Origin: CAWCTB01 sp963798275
GTDB taxonomy: Bacteria; Acidobacteriota; Terriglobia; Terriglobales; Acidobacteriaceae
Length of the DNA stretch: 29,367 nucleotides
Assembly (NCBI GenBank): GCA_963798275.1
Contig: CAWCTB010000014.1
Coordinates: forward strand, 1 to 29,367
Reading direction: 5' to 3'
Numbering within the stretch: position 1 is the first letter of the stretch; every line of letters begins with the position of its first letter. A program made the translations under genes and the position numbers. The notes below the pieces were generated by a model. It was given only the letters and a program-made list of their open reading frames with translations, made no database searches and was not told where the DNA came from. Positions 19,688 to 27,799 of this stretch are shown here, one piece after another.

Positions 19688-19729
19688 GCTATCAGTTATT
19701 AGCTGTCAGCTATCAGCTACCAGCTAAAG
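19688..19729. repeat. GCTATCA heptamer array between nuoD and nuoE
   Basis: Six units in exact 7-bp register: gctatca, gttatta, gctgtca, gctatca, gctacca, gctaaag. It lies immediately upstream of nuoE in the transcript. Confidence 0.8.
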
Positions 19730-19779
19730 CGTGTTATCCACGAAACGCGTTTGCCACCTCAAAAAACTCTTTGTCATCC

Positions 19780-19990
19780 AGTCCAAAAGCCTTGTCATCC
19801 TGAGCGAAGTGAGGTCGCCTGGGCGACCGAACGAAGTCGAGGGACCTCTATCGTTTGCTAATCCGCTCCTCGTTCGCCATGTGCCGTCCCTACGGGACTC
19901 GGCTCTTCGCTCTGCGCCTACCCAGCGTTGAAACGCTGGGCTAAGATCTGTCGTCCCGCTTCGCCGGACTGCCTCGACGAGATGTTACTT
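19780..19990. repeat. Palindromic intergenic repeats between nuoD and nuoE
   Basis: Two hairpin units. The first, around 19795-19855, has a perfect 7-bp inverted repeat ggtcgcc-tg-ggcgacc (19813-19828) flanked by cctgagcgaagtgag and gaacgaagtcgagggacct. The second is a perfect 9-bp stem, cccagcgtt-ga-aacgctggg (19921-19940), followed by gctaagatctgtcgtcccgc. From memory, sequences of this type recur between genes in Acidobacteria. No gene is visible in 19730-20114. Confidence 0.6.
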
Positions 19991-20114
19991 CATGCCCACG
20001 CTGGCAAGCTTCGTTCGCTAACCGTCACAACTCACACCTGACATCCCAAGTCCACAAGTGCGTTACCCGATGTCTCGCAAACTATCCACTATCCACGATC
20101 CACTAATCACTGCT

Positions 20115-21320
20115 TTATCTATCGCAATCCCCCAGCACGATATCGATGCTGCCGATGGCGGCGACTACGTCGGCGATCAGGCGGCCTTCGCACATCTTGC
20201 CCAGCAACTGCAAATTTGCAAACGAGGGCGAGCGCATGTGCACCCGATACGGCTTGGCGGTGCCGTCGCTCACCACGTAGTAGCCCATTTCGCCGCGCGG
20301 CGACTCGATCGGCATATACACTTCGCCTTCCGGCACCGTGAAGCCTTCGGTCACGATCTTGAAGTGATAGATGAGCGCCTCCATCTGCGTTTTCATCTTC
20401 TCGCGATCGGGCAGCACAACGTGCGGCGCGTCCGCCTTGACTGGACCCTCGGGCATGCCTTCCAGCGCCTGTACCACAATCTTCTGCGACTCGCGCAACT
20501 CCTGCACCCGGACGAGATACCGGGCGTACACATCGCCGGCCGTCGAGGTCGGCACCTTGAACTGGAACTTGTCGTACGAGCTATACGGATTGTCGCGGCG
20601 CAGGTCCACGTCAATGCCGCTGGCGCGCAGCGTCGGCCCGGTTCCGCCCAGCGCCAAAGCGTCTTCGGCAGTGATGTGAGCGACGCCCCGGGTTCGCTCC
20701 ACCCAGATGGGGTTCGAAGTCAGGAGGCCTTCGTACTCATCGATGTCGGCGGGGAAGCGGTCGATGAACTTCTTGACCCGCTCAAAAAAACCGAGTGGCG
20801 GTTCCAGAGCGACGCCGCCGATGCGGAAGTACGAGGTCATCATGCGCTGCCCGGAAACGGCCTCGAACAGGCGCAGAATGTCTTCGCGCTCGCGGAAACA
20901 ATACAGGAACACGGTCATGGCGCCGATGTCCATGGCGTGCGTGCCCAGCCACACCAGGTGCGAGTTGATGCGGGTCAGCTCGTTCATCATCACCCGCAGC
21001 CACTGCGCCCGGGGCGGAATCTCCAGCCCCAGCAACTTCTCCACCGCCAGGCAGTAGGCCAGGTTGTTGGTCATGGGACAGAGATAGTCGATGCGGTCGG
21101 TCATGGGCACGACCTGCTGGTAGAACTTGGCCTCGCAGGTCTTCTCAATGCCAGTGTGCAGATACCCGATGTCGGGCATGATGCGCACGATGGTCTCGCC
21201 GTCAATCTCCAGCAACAGCCGGAGCACGCCATGGGTCGACGGGTGCTGCGGACCCATGTTCAGGATCATCGTCTTTTCGTCGACCGGATCCAGCACCGGT
21301 GTGGGTGTCATTTCAGGCAT
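20115..21320 (-). CDS. nuoD: NADH-quinone oxidoreductase subunit D
   Basis: The 49-kDa-type subunit that forms the quinone pocket with NuoB, 401 residues. The conserved loop MGPQHPSTHGVLRLLLEIDG is intact near the N-terminus, and the C-terminus ends SIDIVLGDCDR, comparable to the family's GE/GDVDR end. The start ATG at 21320 is 2 bases from the nuoC stop; a GAGGG lies about 10 bases upstream. Its normal structural partner NuoB is not encoded in this operon. Confidence 0.97.
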   Translation of the reverse strand: MPEMTPTPVLDPVDEKTMILNMGPQHPSTHGVLRLLLEIDGETIVRIMPDIGYLHTGIEKTCEAKFYQQVVPMTDRIDYLCPMTNNLAYCLAVEKLLGLEIPPRAQWLRVMMNELTRINSHLVWLGTHAMDIGAMTVFLYCFREREDILRLFEAVSGQRMMTSYFRIGGVALEPPLGFFERVKKFIDRFPADIDEYEGLLTSNPIWVERTRGVAHITAEDALALGGTGPTLRASGIDVDLRRDNPYSSYDKFQFKVPTSTAGDVYARYLVRVQELRESQKIVVQALEGMPEGPVKADAPHVVLPDREKMKTQMEALIYHFKIVTEGFTVPEGEVYMPIESPRGEMGYYVVSDGTAKPYRVHMRSPSFANLQLLGKMCEGRLIADVVAAIGSIDIVLGDCDR

Positions 21321-21322
21321 GA

Positions 21323-21820
21323 TTACCGGTAACCCTCAACGGGATAGTCCTTGCGGAGTGGATGGCCGTCCCAATCCTCGGGCATCAGGATGCGCTTGAG
21401 ATTGGGATGCTGGTTGAAGCGAACGCCGAACAGATCGAAGACCTCGCGCTCGAAGAAGCTGGCTCCCGGCCAGATCGGCGTGAGCGAATCCACCCGCGCA
21501 TCGTCGCCCGGCAGGCGAACTTTAAGGCGCACGCGCTGCTTGGTGTCGGTAGAAAACAGGTGATAGACCACTTCGAATCGCGGGTCGCTGGGATACCAGT
21601 CAAGGCAGGTAACGTCGGCCAGGGAGTTGTACTTGAGCTGAGGATCGTTCTTCAACTGCAGACAGGCCTCGCGCAGAAAGGTGCGCTCGACGTAGATGGT
21701 CAGCTCGTTGCGATCGAACTTGGCGCTTTCGACCGCGCCCTGGTTCCACGCCAGCAGGCGCGCCAGTTCGGGGCGGTCTTTGAGTTGCTCGATTTCGGTG
21801 ATTGCCGGTTCAAGGGCCAT
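21323..21820 (-). CDS. nuoC: NADH-quinone oxidoreductase subunit C
   Basis: The 30-kDa-type subunit of the peripheral arm, 165 residues. The C-terminal signature is complete: GASFFEREVFDLFGVRFNQH followed by PNLKRILMPEDWDGHPLRKD and YPVEGY. The ATG at 21820 lies one base after the nuoA stop (TGA-C-ATG), so nuoC directly follows nuoA with no room for nuoB. The frame extends upstream to 21865 but that would overlap nuoA. Confidence 0.97.
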   Translation of the reverse strand: MALEPAITEIEQLKDRPELARLLAWNQGAVESAKFDRNELTIYVERTFLREACLQLKNDPQLKYNSLADVTCLDWYPSDPRFEVVYHLFSTDTKQRVRLKVRLPGDDARVDSLTPIWPGASFFEREVFDLFGVRFNQHPNLKRILMPEDWDGHPLRKDYPVEGYR

Positions 21821-21821
21821 G

Positions 21822-22214
21822 TCAGATGCGCTCCGCCTTGGTCGACCGGTTCCAGTCGATGACACCTTTCTTCACCACATACCAGTACCCGGCCAGGAGG
21901 ATGGCGATATACACCAGCATCTCCCAGAAGCCAAACATCTTCAGGTCCTTGAAGATCACCGCCCAGGGATAGAGGAATATGGCTTCCACGTCAAACAGGA
22001 TGAACAGCATCGCCACCAGATAGAACTTGACCGAGAAGCGCTGCCGGGCATCGCCCACCGGCGTCATGCCGCATTCGTACTGCGACATCTTGGATTTGTT
22101 GTACTTGTGATGGCCGATGAACCACGAGAGCAGGACGATCACTGACGCCAGGCCGCCAGCGACACAGATATGGATCAACAGAGGCAGGTATCTCGCAAAA
22201 TATTGATCTGGCAT
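21822..22214 (-). CDS. nuoA: NADH-quinone oxidoreductase subunit A
   Basis: A three-helix membrane subunit of complex I, about 130 residues. The conserved loop KYNKSKMSQYECGMTPVGDA and the helix VKFYLVAMLFILFDVEAIFL with the membrane acidic residues are intact. I prefer ATG 22214 (MPDQYFARY) over the longer GTG frame at 22259, because the promoter's predicted transcript start near 22255 leaves that GTG at or before the first base. No strong ribosome binding site is visible. It is the first gene of the nuo operon. Confidence 0.95.
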   Translation of the reverse strand: MPDQYFARYLPLLIHICVAGGLASVIVLLSWFIGHHKYNKSKMSQYECGMTPVGDARQRFSVKFYLVAMLFILFDVEAIFLYPWAVIFKDLKMFGFWEMLVYIAILLAGYWYVVKKGVIDWNRSTKAERI

Positions 22215-22262
22215 GCTAGCGCTATCACTCAGGATCGCCGCGAACGTGCGGGTAAACACTTG

Positions 22263-22291
22263 AGTTTATTTTCCGTTAGCGTGCCTGTCAA
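22263..22291 (-). promoter_or_regulatory. Sigma70-type promoter of the nuo operon
   Basis: On the minus strand a perfect TTGACA (22286-22291) is followed after exactly 17 bases by TAAACT (22263-22268, 4 of 6 consensus). It sits about 50 bases before the nuoA ATG at 22214, in the only substantial upstream gap, and just downstream of the terminator that ends the M48 gene. Confidence 0.6.
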
Positions 22292-22390
22292 CCAAGCAAC
22301 GTGGAGTGTTAACCAGCGTTTCACAAAACCGCGCCGGAGTTGCGCAAGAGGAACACAGGCTGGTTCCCGGAGCCTGGCCTTGGGCGCAAG

Positions 22391-22415
22391 AAAAAGCCCC
22401 GCATCGCTGCGGGGC
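22391..22415 (-). terminator. Rho-independent terminator of the M48 gene
   Basis: On the minus strand a perfect 8-bp stem gccccgca/tgcggggc with a 4-base loop (22396-22415) is followed by five T residues (22391-22395 on the plus strand are A). It lies 26 bases after the M48 stop codon and insulates the nuo promoter. Confidence 0.9.
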
Positions 22416-22440
22416 CGCGGATATTTAGCTTAGCTTCGGT

Positions 22441-23580
22441 TCAGTCGTCGCGTCGGGAGAGGGTAGGACGATCGCCGTTGGGGTTATTCGGGTTGTTCGG
22501 ATCCTGCGTTCCGTTGGTTGTGTTGTCGGCGGTCGTGCGCCGCAACGACGGCTTGTTCAGGTCTTCCTGCGGCGAGACTTTCTTGCGGTTCTCAAGAGCC
22601 GCCAGGCGGGCCTTTACCGCGTCGAACTCCGAGGTGTCCACGATGTATTGCGAGCGCGCGGGAAGCACGTCCTTGATCTCTTCCTGGCTCTTGGCAATGC
22701 GGTCCGGAGTCGGCGGATGGGAAGCGAAAGCCTTGGAAAGCGTGCCGGGATGTTTCTTTTCCTTGGCCTGAATCTTCTCGAAGAAGGAGATGAACGCCTG
22801 CGGATCGTATCCCGCCTTGTACATGTATTCCAGGCCAAGGTAGTCGGCTTCCCCCTCGAAGTTGCGCGAGAACTTCATGAACGCCATCGGCATGGCGAGG
22901 CTGATCGCCAGGTTGGCAGCTTCGTACACGCCCCAACTGTTGATCACGAACATCAGGGGAATCGTGGCCATCTGTGCGTAGTTGGCGCGGGTCATCTCGC
23001 GGGTGGCGTGGCGGGCGGCAACGTGGGCAATCTCGTGCGCCATCACGCCGGCCAACTCGGCTTCTTCGTCAGCCGCCAGGATCAAACCGCTGTTGACGTA
23101 GAAGAAGCCGCCGGGCAGGGCGAAAGCGTTGATGTCATCGGAGTCGATCACCTTAATGGTGAAGGGAACCTTGGCATCGGAGTTGCGCACCAGGTTCTGC
23201 CCAATGCGATTGACGTACTCGGTGATGACCGGGTCCTGGATGAGCTTGGCGCTCTGCTCGACCATCATGGCGTACTGCTTGCCCATCTTGATGTCGGTGT
23301 CGACGGAGTACCAGTCGCCAAGGCCGCGGGTGCCGATCTTGCGGTTGCCGATGTCGTCGATGTCGTTCTTGTTGCCGTTGTGGGTTTCTTTCGGCGGATT
23401 GGCTGACTGGTCGATCGCCGGCTGAGGGTTGCTCGAAGCAGGGCTGGGGGAAGAGTCGGAAGTGGTGTTAACGGCGGGCGGTGGCGTGGACGCTTGCGGG
23501 TTGTCCTGTGCCACAACCGGAAAAACGAGGGCGACACTCAGCAGCATTGCCATCGCGACTGCGAGAGCGCGTGACTTCAT
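22441..23580 (-). CDS. Secreted M48 family metalloprotease
   Basis: A zinc protease of the M48 family (BepA/YfgC-like or Oma1-like soluble type), 379 residues. A signal peptide is evident (MKSRALAVAMAMLL then a hydrophobic run to VVAQ, about residue 25), followed by a low-complexity Ser/Pro/Asn linker (27-75). The catalytic HEIAH is at 182-186, with the third zinc ligand Glu244 in FEGEADYLG. The C-terminal tail is Asn/Pro rich. The ATG at 23580 has GGGGAG 6-7 bases upstream; the longer frame from 23709 would precede the signal peptide by 43 residues. Relatives act in envelope protein quality control; the exact substrate is unknown. Confidence 0.92.
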   Translation of the reverse strand: MKSRALAVAMAMLLSVALVFPVVAQDNPQASTPPPAVNTTSDSSPSPASSNPQPAIDQSANPPKETHNGNKNDIDDIGNRKIGTRGLGDWYSVDTDIKMGKQYAMMVEQSAKLIQDPVITEYVNRIGQNLVRNSDAKVPFTIKVIDSDDINAFALPGGFFYVNSGLILAADEEAELAGVMAHEIAHVAARHATREMTRANYAQMATIPLMFVINSWGVYEAANLAISLAMPMAFMKFSRNFEGEADYLGLEYMYKAGYDPQAFISFFEKIQAKEKKHPGTLSKAFASHPPTPDRIAKSQEEIKDVLPARSQYIVDTSEFDAVKARLAALENRKKVSPQEDLNKPSLRRTTADNTTNGTQDPNNPNNPNGDRPTLSRRDD

Positions 23581-23707
23581 GGAGAACTCCCCGATGAGCG
23601 CTGGCCCACTCTTCCTCGTGCCCGGCACGCATAGCTCACTGAGCTGGCGGCGGATGGTGCTCATGCAAACGCCGTATGGTACGAGCGTACCGGCTGCCTT
23701 TGCCGTC

Positions 23708-23738
23708 ATTATATGCTCGAAGCGGCTCCGCGGTTCAA
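23708..23738 (-). promoter_or_regulatory. Putative promoter of the M48 gene
   Basis: On the minus strand a perfect TATAAT (23708-23713) is preceded by TTGAAC (23733-23738) with a 19-base spacer, longer than optimal. It would give a 5' leader of about 120 bases. The rest of the 400-base divergent gap (23581-23981) holds only the second promoter listed next. Confidence 0.4.
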
Positions 23739-23908
23739 GCGATTTACGCTTCCGCCAATACTGTGATGCGATTTTGGGACGGCTCGCTTGGGACAGCTAG
23801 GCGGATAGCGACGCTACTAACCGGACCTTGCGCGCTGGCACAAGCACTGTACATTTGCAGGCGAAGCCGGCGCGACGAGTACGGGCCCCGGTAACGTCCG
23901 AGCGCCGC

Positions 23909-23937
23909 TTTACAGTCAAAGCCAGGTATGCCATGAT
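23909..23937 (+). promoter_or_regulatory. Putative promoter of the cysteine dioxygenase gene
   Basis: TTTACA (23909-23914, 5 of 6 matches) and CATGAT (23932-23937, 4 of 6) with a 17-base spacer, about 45 bases before the start codon. Confidence 0.4.
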
Positions 23938-23981
23938 TCGCGGTCGCGGAGCGGCGCAGATCAACCTGGGAGGTCAATTCA

Positions 23982-24569
23982 ATGCCGGCAACATCCGATA
24001 AAGCTGTGGGAAGGGTATCCGTCGAAAAGCTAGTGGCAGGCCTGCGCGGGCTCAAGGAGAGCGACTTTCTGGGCGTTACTGGTGCGCTGGAATTCCTGCG
24101 GACCAATCCCGTCGATCCTGACTCATTGGCTCCTTACCTGTTCTGGAACGCCCAGCACTATACCCGAAACCTCATCGACAAGACCGAACTGTACGAGTTG
24201 CTGGCGATCTGCTGGGAGGTGGGCATGGGCAGCTCCATCCACAACCACAAGGGGCAAAACTGCTGGATGTGCGCCCCCATCGGCAGGCTCGCAGTGCAGA
24301 ACTACCGCGTGCTGGACGAGGACCTTGCCGCGCAGCGCTGTAACATCGTGCCGACCGATGTCGTGTGCATTACGCCAGAAAGCCCCGTGGCCGTCGATCC
24401 CGCCAACCCGGTGCACGACGTGCGCAATCTGCGGGAATGGAACCAACGCGCGGTGAGCCTCCACGTGTACTCCCGCCCGTTCAATACTTGCGTGGTGTAT
24501 TCCGTGGAGCAGCATTCCTGTGGGGAGATCGGGCTGAATTACACATCGATGTATGGGAAGCTGGGGTGA
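23982..24569 (+). CDS. Cysteine dioxygenase family protein
   Basis: A cupin non-haem iron enzyme expected to oxidise cysteine (or a related thiol acid) to the sulfinate. The 195-residue protein has the three-histidine iron site: HNH at H87 and H89, and H145 in NPVHDVRN. The catalytic triad-like SLHVY gives S159, H161 and Y163. Cys94 in NCWM and Tyr163 match the Cys-Tyr cross-link pair of mammalian enzyme, and Arg62 matches the substrate carboxylate arginine; together these favour true cysteine dioxygenase over mercaptopropionate dioxygenase. A GGGAGG box lies 9-10 bases before the ATG. It is a single-gene unit, convergent with the M20 peptidase gene. Confidence 0.93.
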   Translation: MPATSDKAVGRVSVEKLVAGLRGLKESDFLGVTGALEFLRTNPVDPDSLAPYLFWNAQHYTRNLIDKTELYELLAICWEVGMGSSIHNHKGQNCWMCAPIGRLAVQNYRVLDEDLAAQRCNIVPTDVVCITPESPVAVDPANPVHDVRNLREWNQRAVSLHVYSRPFNTCVVYSVEQHSCGEIGLNYTSMYGKLG

Positions 24570-24934
24570 GAAAAAGTAGTCAGTCCTCAGTCGCCAGTGG
24601 TCAAAAAGGCAGTTATCAGGAAGGCGGGATTGTTAGTAAGTAGCTGAAAATAAAAGCTGTATTTATATACATCCGATTCACAAAAAGCGGTGTGAATATA
24701 GCAACATAGCATAAATATGTTGCTATCTTTACACATCTACAACAAGATGAATCGCAGGTTTGACTCTTTAAACCAATACTGATCTACACCAGTACACCTT
24801 TACACCAACATAGCAATCCGGTTTTGCAGCGCCAGGCGCTGACATGGCCCGCTGCGGCTGGCGTGGGCCCCGTTCCATCGCGGTGGCTCAGATGGGAGTC
24901 TCGTAACAGCCTCGCAAGAGCCGCGCCCGAGGGT
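24570..24934. repeat. AT-rich island with twin hairpins and octamer repeats
   Basis: No gene is visible. A heptamer array lies at 24575-24602 (agtagtc, agtcctc, agtcgcc, agtggtc). From about 24645 to 24815 the DNA turns sharply AT-rich. Two perfect inverted repeats abut: attcaca-8 nt-tgtgaat (24676-24697) and atagcaacata-7 nt-tatgttgctat (24698-24726). A third hairpin, ggtttga-ctct-ttaaacc, follows, then three TACACC units 8 bases apart and a partial copy of the second repeat (caacatagcaa). GC-rich DNA resumes after about 24820. The setting is between two convergent genes, so promoters are not expected. It could be a remnant of a mobile element or a binding region. Confidence 0.55.
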
Positions 24935-26359
24935 CTACTGCTCGCTGGTGAGCGCCTTCAGATAGCGATAATAGAAGTCCACGCCACGGTAATACGACGC
25001 GACGCCCACGCGCTCGTCCCGGCCGTGGGCCCGGATATCGTCGAGATCGATAGCGATTCCCGAAACGCCATAGGTAGGCAGTCCGGCGGCGTTGGTGTAT
25101 TTGCCATCGGAGGCGCCGGTTGACATGGCAGGAACGACCGGAATGCCGGGCCACATCTCGGCCGTAACTTTCTGCAAGGGCTGAACGACATCGGGCCGGA
25201 GAGCCACAGGCGGCAATGCTCCGGCGGCAGGAGCGGTTTCGGTTACGTTGCCATCGTCGCTGACATAACGGACAGCGATTTTGGGGTCGTCGAAGAGCTT
25301 TACCAGTTGCTGACGGATTTCTTCCCGGGAGTGTCCCGGAAAGATGCGGCAGTTTACGTTGGCGAGGGCGCGTTGCGGCAGCGCGTTGTTGGCGTGTCCG
25401 GCATCGAAGCGCGTCGCCACGCAGGTGGTCCTCAACAAGGAGTTGAACAGCGGATTCTGTGACAGGCGGTCAATGGCAGCCTGGTCGGGAGGAGTCTTGG
25501 TGATAGCCGTCATGTCGGCGGAGACTTGTCCGGTCTGGGTTTTGGCGGTCTCGACGAAGAAGGCGCGGGTCACGTCGTTCAGCTCAAGAGGAAAGTGGTG
25601 GGCCTGCACCTTGGTTAACGCATCGGCCACGTGGTAGATGGCATTGTCGGGCGTGGGCAGGGAACTGTGGCCGCCGTGATTGGTGGCCTCGAGCTGATAG
25701 TCGGCGTAGAGCTTCTCGGTGGCCGTGAGTTCCATCAGGACGGGCTTGCCGTGATCGGTATCGACACCCCCGCCGTCAGGATTAAGTACAAACTCGGCAT
25801 CGATAAGGTCGCGATGGTTTTTCAGCAGCCAATCGACACCGTTCGACTTGCCGCCTTCTTCATCGGCGGTAAGGGCGAGGATGATGTCGCGGTCGGGCTT
25901 GTAGCCTTCCTGCTGGAAGCGAATGAAGGTGGTGACCAGGATGGCGTCGGCGCTCTTCATGTCTTGCGTGCCGCGGCCGTAAAAGTACCCGCCTTCCTCA
26001 ATGAACTGGAAGGGATCCTTGCTCCAGTCGGAGCGGCGGGCTTCGACCACGTCGAGGTGTCCGATGAGAAGGATCGGTCTCTTCGCTCCGGTGCCGTGCA
26101 GGCGCGCGACCATGTTCTTTTTGCGGTCGTTGGGGCCAAGAACCTGAATGTCACTGGCGGGAAATCCAGCGTCACGCAGCCGCTTGGCCATGGCCTCGGC
26201 GGCAGTGGTGACGTTGCCCACCGAATCGGTGGTGTTGATCTCAATCAACTGCTGGAAGATGTCGTGGGAGAGTTGCTGGGTGGAAGGGTCGATCTGCGCA
26301 TGGAGCGCAGTGGCACTCAACAGTAGGATGCCACAGAGGCAAAGATCCCCGATTTTCAA
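24935..26359 (-). CDS. Secreted M20 family metallopeptidase
   Basis: A two-zinc aminoacylase/carboxypeptidase-type hydrolase, about 474 residues. Metal-site motifs are intact: IGHLDVV (H101, D103), YGRGTQDMKS (bridging D133), TADEEGG (E167, E168) and VLNPDGGG; the dimerisation domain carries NHGGHSSLPTPDN. A signal peptide (hydrophobic run ending SATALHAQ) places it in the periplasm or outside. I chose TTG 26359 because GCGGAG lies 8 bases upstream and the signal peptide then begins MKIGDLCL; the longer frame to 26395 also opens with TTG but lacks a ribosome binding site. The substrate could be a peptide or an N-acyl amino acid. Confidence 0.9.
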   Translation of the reverse strand: MKIGDLCLCGILLLSATALHAQIDPSTQQLSHDIFQQLIEINTTDSVGNVTTAAEAMAKRLRDAGFPASDIQVLGPNDRKKNMVARLHGTGAKRPILLIGHLDVVEARRSDWSKDPFQFIEEGGYFYGRGTQDMKSADAILVTTFIRFQQEGYKPDRDIILALTADEEGGKSNGVDWLLKNHRDLIDAEFVLNPDGGGVDTDHGKPVLMELTATEKLYADYQLEATNHGGHSSLPTPDNAIYHVADALTKVQAHHFPLELNDVTRAFFVETAKTQTGQVSADMTAITKTPPDQAAIDRLSQNPLFNSLLRTTCVATRFDAGHANNALPQRALANVNCRIFPGHSREEIRQQLVKLFDDPKIAVRYVSDDGNVTETAPAAGALPPVALRPDVVQPLQKVTAEMWPGIPVVPAMSTGASDGKYTNAAGLPTYGVSGIAIDLDDIRAHGRDERVGVASYYRGVDFYYRYLKALTSEQ

Positions 26360-26434
26360 AAGAGAAGTCTCCGCAAGGAAGTTAGCACAACGCAAAAGGG
26401 TTAAAGCGAGACTACCAAAGCGGCGTGAGATACG

Positions 26435-27046
26435 CTACAGCGCTGCTGAACCCCAGACGCGAGTCGAGCCCTGTGCCGGATAGAAATAGGCGTTGCAGGC
26501 AGGGCACAAGTCGTGGTTGACGGCAGCCGGAGGTTTCAGCACAAACTGTGGAACCCGTTCCCATTGCGAGGGCCAATCGAGACGCTGGGTTTTGCGGCAA
26601 TGCGGGCACATGGTGACTGAGCCGTCAGGGGAGAGGTACAGAGCTTCCTTCGCGGAATTGGGATTCGTTTCCAGGGTGCCGCGGCGCGATGGCAAGTAGG
26701 AGTTAACCACCAGCAGGCCGGAGTCGCCAATGGAATGCATGGCCATGTGGAACAGCCGGAATTTGTCAGGGGTGGAGCACTCATAGTCGAACCCTACCCA
26801 TTGGCGAGTTCGCAACGTCAGGAGGTATTTCTCCTGGTAGAAAGGACGCAACACCTCAGGGATAAACTCGAAGATAAGGTGGCCGCGAACGTCAGCGGTG
26901 GAAACGCCAATGCCGCCGTTAGCCTGGGCGAAACGGTCCCAGGCAGGATTGCAACCCTCGATTCGCAAGTGTTGGTCGAGCACGTAGACGACGTCGTCTT
27001 CGTGGTTGAGGATGTCGCGTACCCAAGTTGTGATCGGTACCGGCAT
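26435..27046 (-). CDS. PAS-like sensor with C-terminal zinc-ribbon motif
   Basis: A 203-residue soluble protein. Residues about 15-115 resemble a single PAS domain (ILNHEDDVVYVLDQHLRIEG opening, NPAWDRFA helix). The C-terminus has two CxxC knuckles, CPHC (147-150) and CPAC (181-184), spaced like a rubredoxin or zinc-ribbon fold and so likely to bind a metal. There is no kinase, HTH or other output domain and no membrane helix. GGAGG lies 9-10 bases before the ATG at 27046, preferred over GTG 27067. The upstream minus strand has a TATAGT box (27074-27079) that may be the -10. A redox or ligand sensor acting through protein contacts is possible; function is not known. Confidence 0.75.
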   Translation of the reverse strand: MPVPITTWVRDILNHEDDVVYVLDQHLRIEGCNPAWDRFAQANGGIGVSTADVRGHLIFEFIPEVLRPFYQEKYLLTLRTRQWVGFDYECSTPDKFRLFHMAMHSIGDSGLLVVNSYLPSRRGTLETNPNSAKEALYLSPDGSVTMCPHCRKTQRLDWPSQWERVPQFVLKPPAAVNHDLCPACNAYFYPAQGSTRVWGSAAL

Positions 27047-27200
27047 GGGGGGCAAACCTCCGGTCACATCTTCACTATAATGCGTTTTGTACCGACCAAC
27101 TTAGCGTTGTGATGCAGGCTCCGCGCGAGAAGGTCAAAATGGGACAAATGCACCAGCGGCTCGATTACTGGTTCGCGCGGCACATTACAATGCGAGTGCC

Positions 27201-27773
27201 ATGCCACCATTGCCTCGCGCAGTTTCTTGCAAAGCCACCGCTGCCGTTGTCGTCCTGATTTCTCTATTCTGCGCCGCGCGTGCGGAGGAAGCCGTGAAAC
27301 CAAAATCAGTAGAGGAAAAAGCCTTTGAGGTGATCGGCATCGAGGCCCGCACCAACAACGGGAAGGAATCTGCCGAGGGTGGCATGATCCCGCAAATGTG
27401 GCAGCGGTTTTACATGGAAGGGACCATCGACCGGATTCCGGAAAAGATTGATGGTGGAATCGTGGCCGTCTACACCGACTACGAAAGCGACGCGAATGGC
27501 GATTACACCTACATTCTGGGGGCGAAGGTAAAGCCGGGAGCGACGCCTCTGGCGGGCATGATTTCCAAGCAGATTCCGGGTGGGAAGTTCGAAGAGTTCA
27601 CGTCGGAACAGGGGGCGCTGCCGCTGGTGGTGCCCAAGGTGTGGCGGCACATCTACGAATACTTCACGGCGCAAGGCGCTCCCGCCCGGGCCTATAAGGC
27701 CGACTACGAGCTTTACGACGCGGCGCTCGATCCTAACAATGCCTCGGCCAAGGTGTACGTCGGGGTGAAGTAA
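27201..27773 (+). CDS. Exported GyrI-like / effector-binding domain protein
   Basis: A 190-residue protein with an N-terminal signal (hydrophobic TAAVVVLISLFCAARA, cleavage near residue 28) followed by a domain resembling the GyrI/AraC effector-binding or Cass2 fold. Support comes from IPQMWQRFYM, AVYTDYESDANGDYTYILGA and the closing YELYDAALDPNN, the latter close to the usual Y-x-D-x3-DP segment. Family members normally bind small amphipathic or cationic compounds in the cytoplasm; export would make this a periplasmic ligand-binding protein. It is divergent from the PAS gene with a 154-base gap. A lipobox is not evident. The domain call is moderately sure, export less so. Confidence 0.75.
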   Translation: MPPLPRAVSCKATAAVVVLISLFCAARAEEAVKPKSVEEKAFEVIGIEARTNNGKESAEGGMIPQMWQRFYMEGTIDRIPEKIDGGIVAVYTDYESDANGDYTYILGAKVKPGATPLAGMISKQIPGGKFEEFTSEQGALPLVVPKVWRHIYEYFTAQGAPARAYKADYELYDAALDPNNASAKVYVGVK

Positions 27774-27799
27774 GTCATCCGGCCCAGAAGGCTGCGGAA

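Noticed and set aside
20058..21332. 424-aa open frame on the plus strand across nuoD
   Set aside because: Antisense shadow of nuoD with composition of a mirrored GC-rich gene; no ribosome binding site.
24640..24820. Integron attC site or replication origin
   Set aside because: I could not find the paired core sites of attC or DnaA boxes with an origin-type gene neighbourhood; hairpins and iterons alone are not enough.
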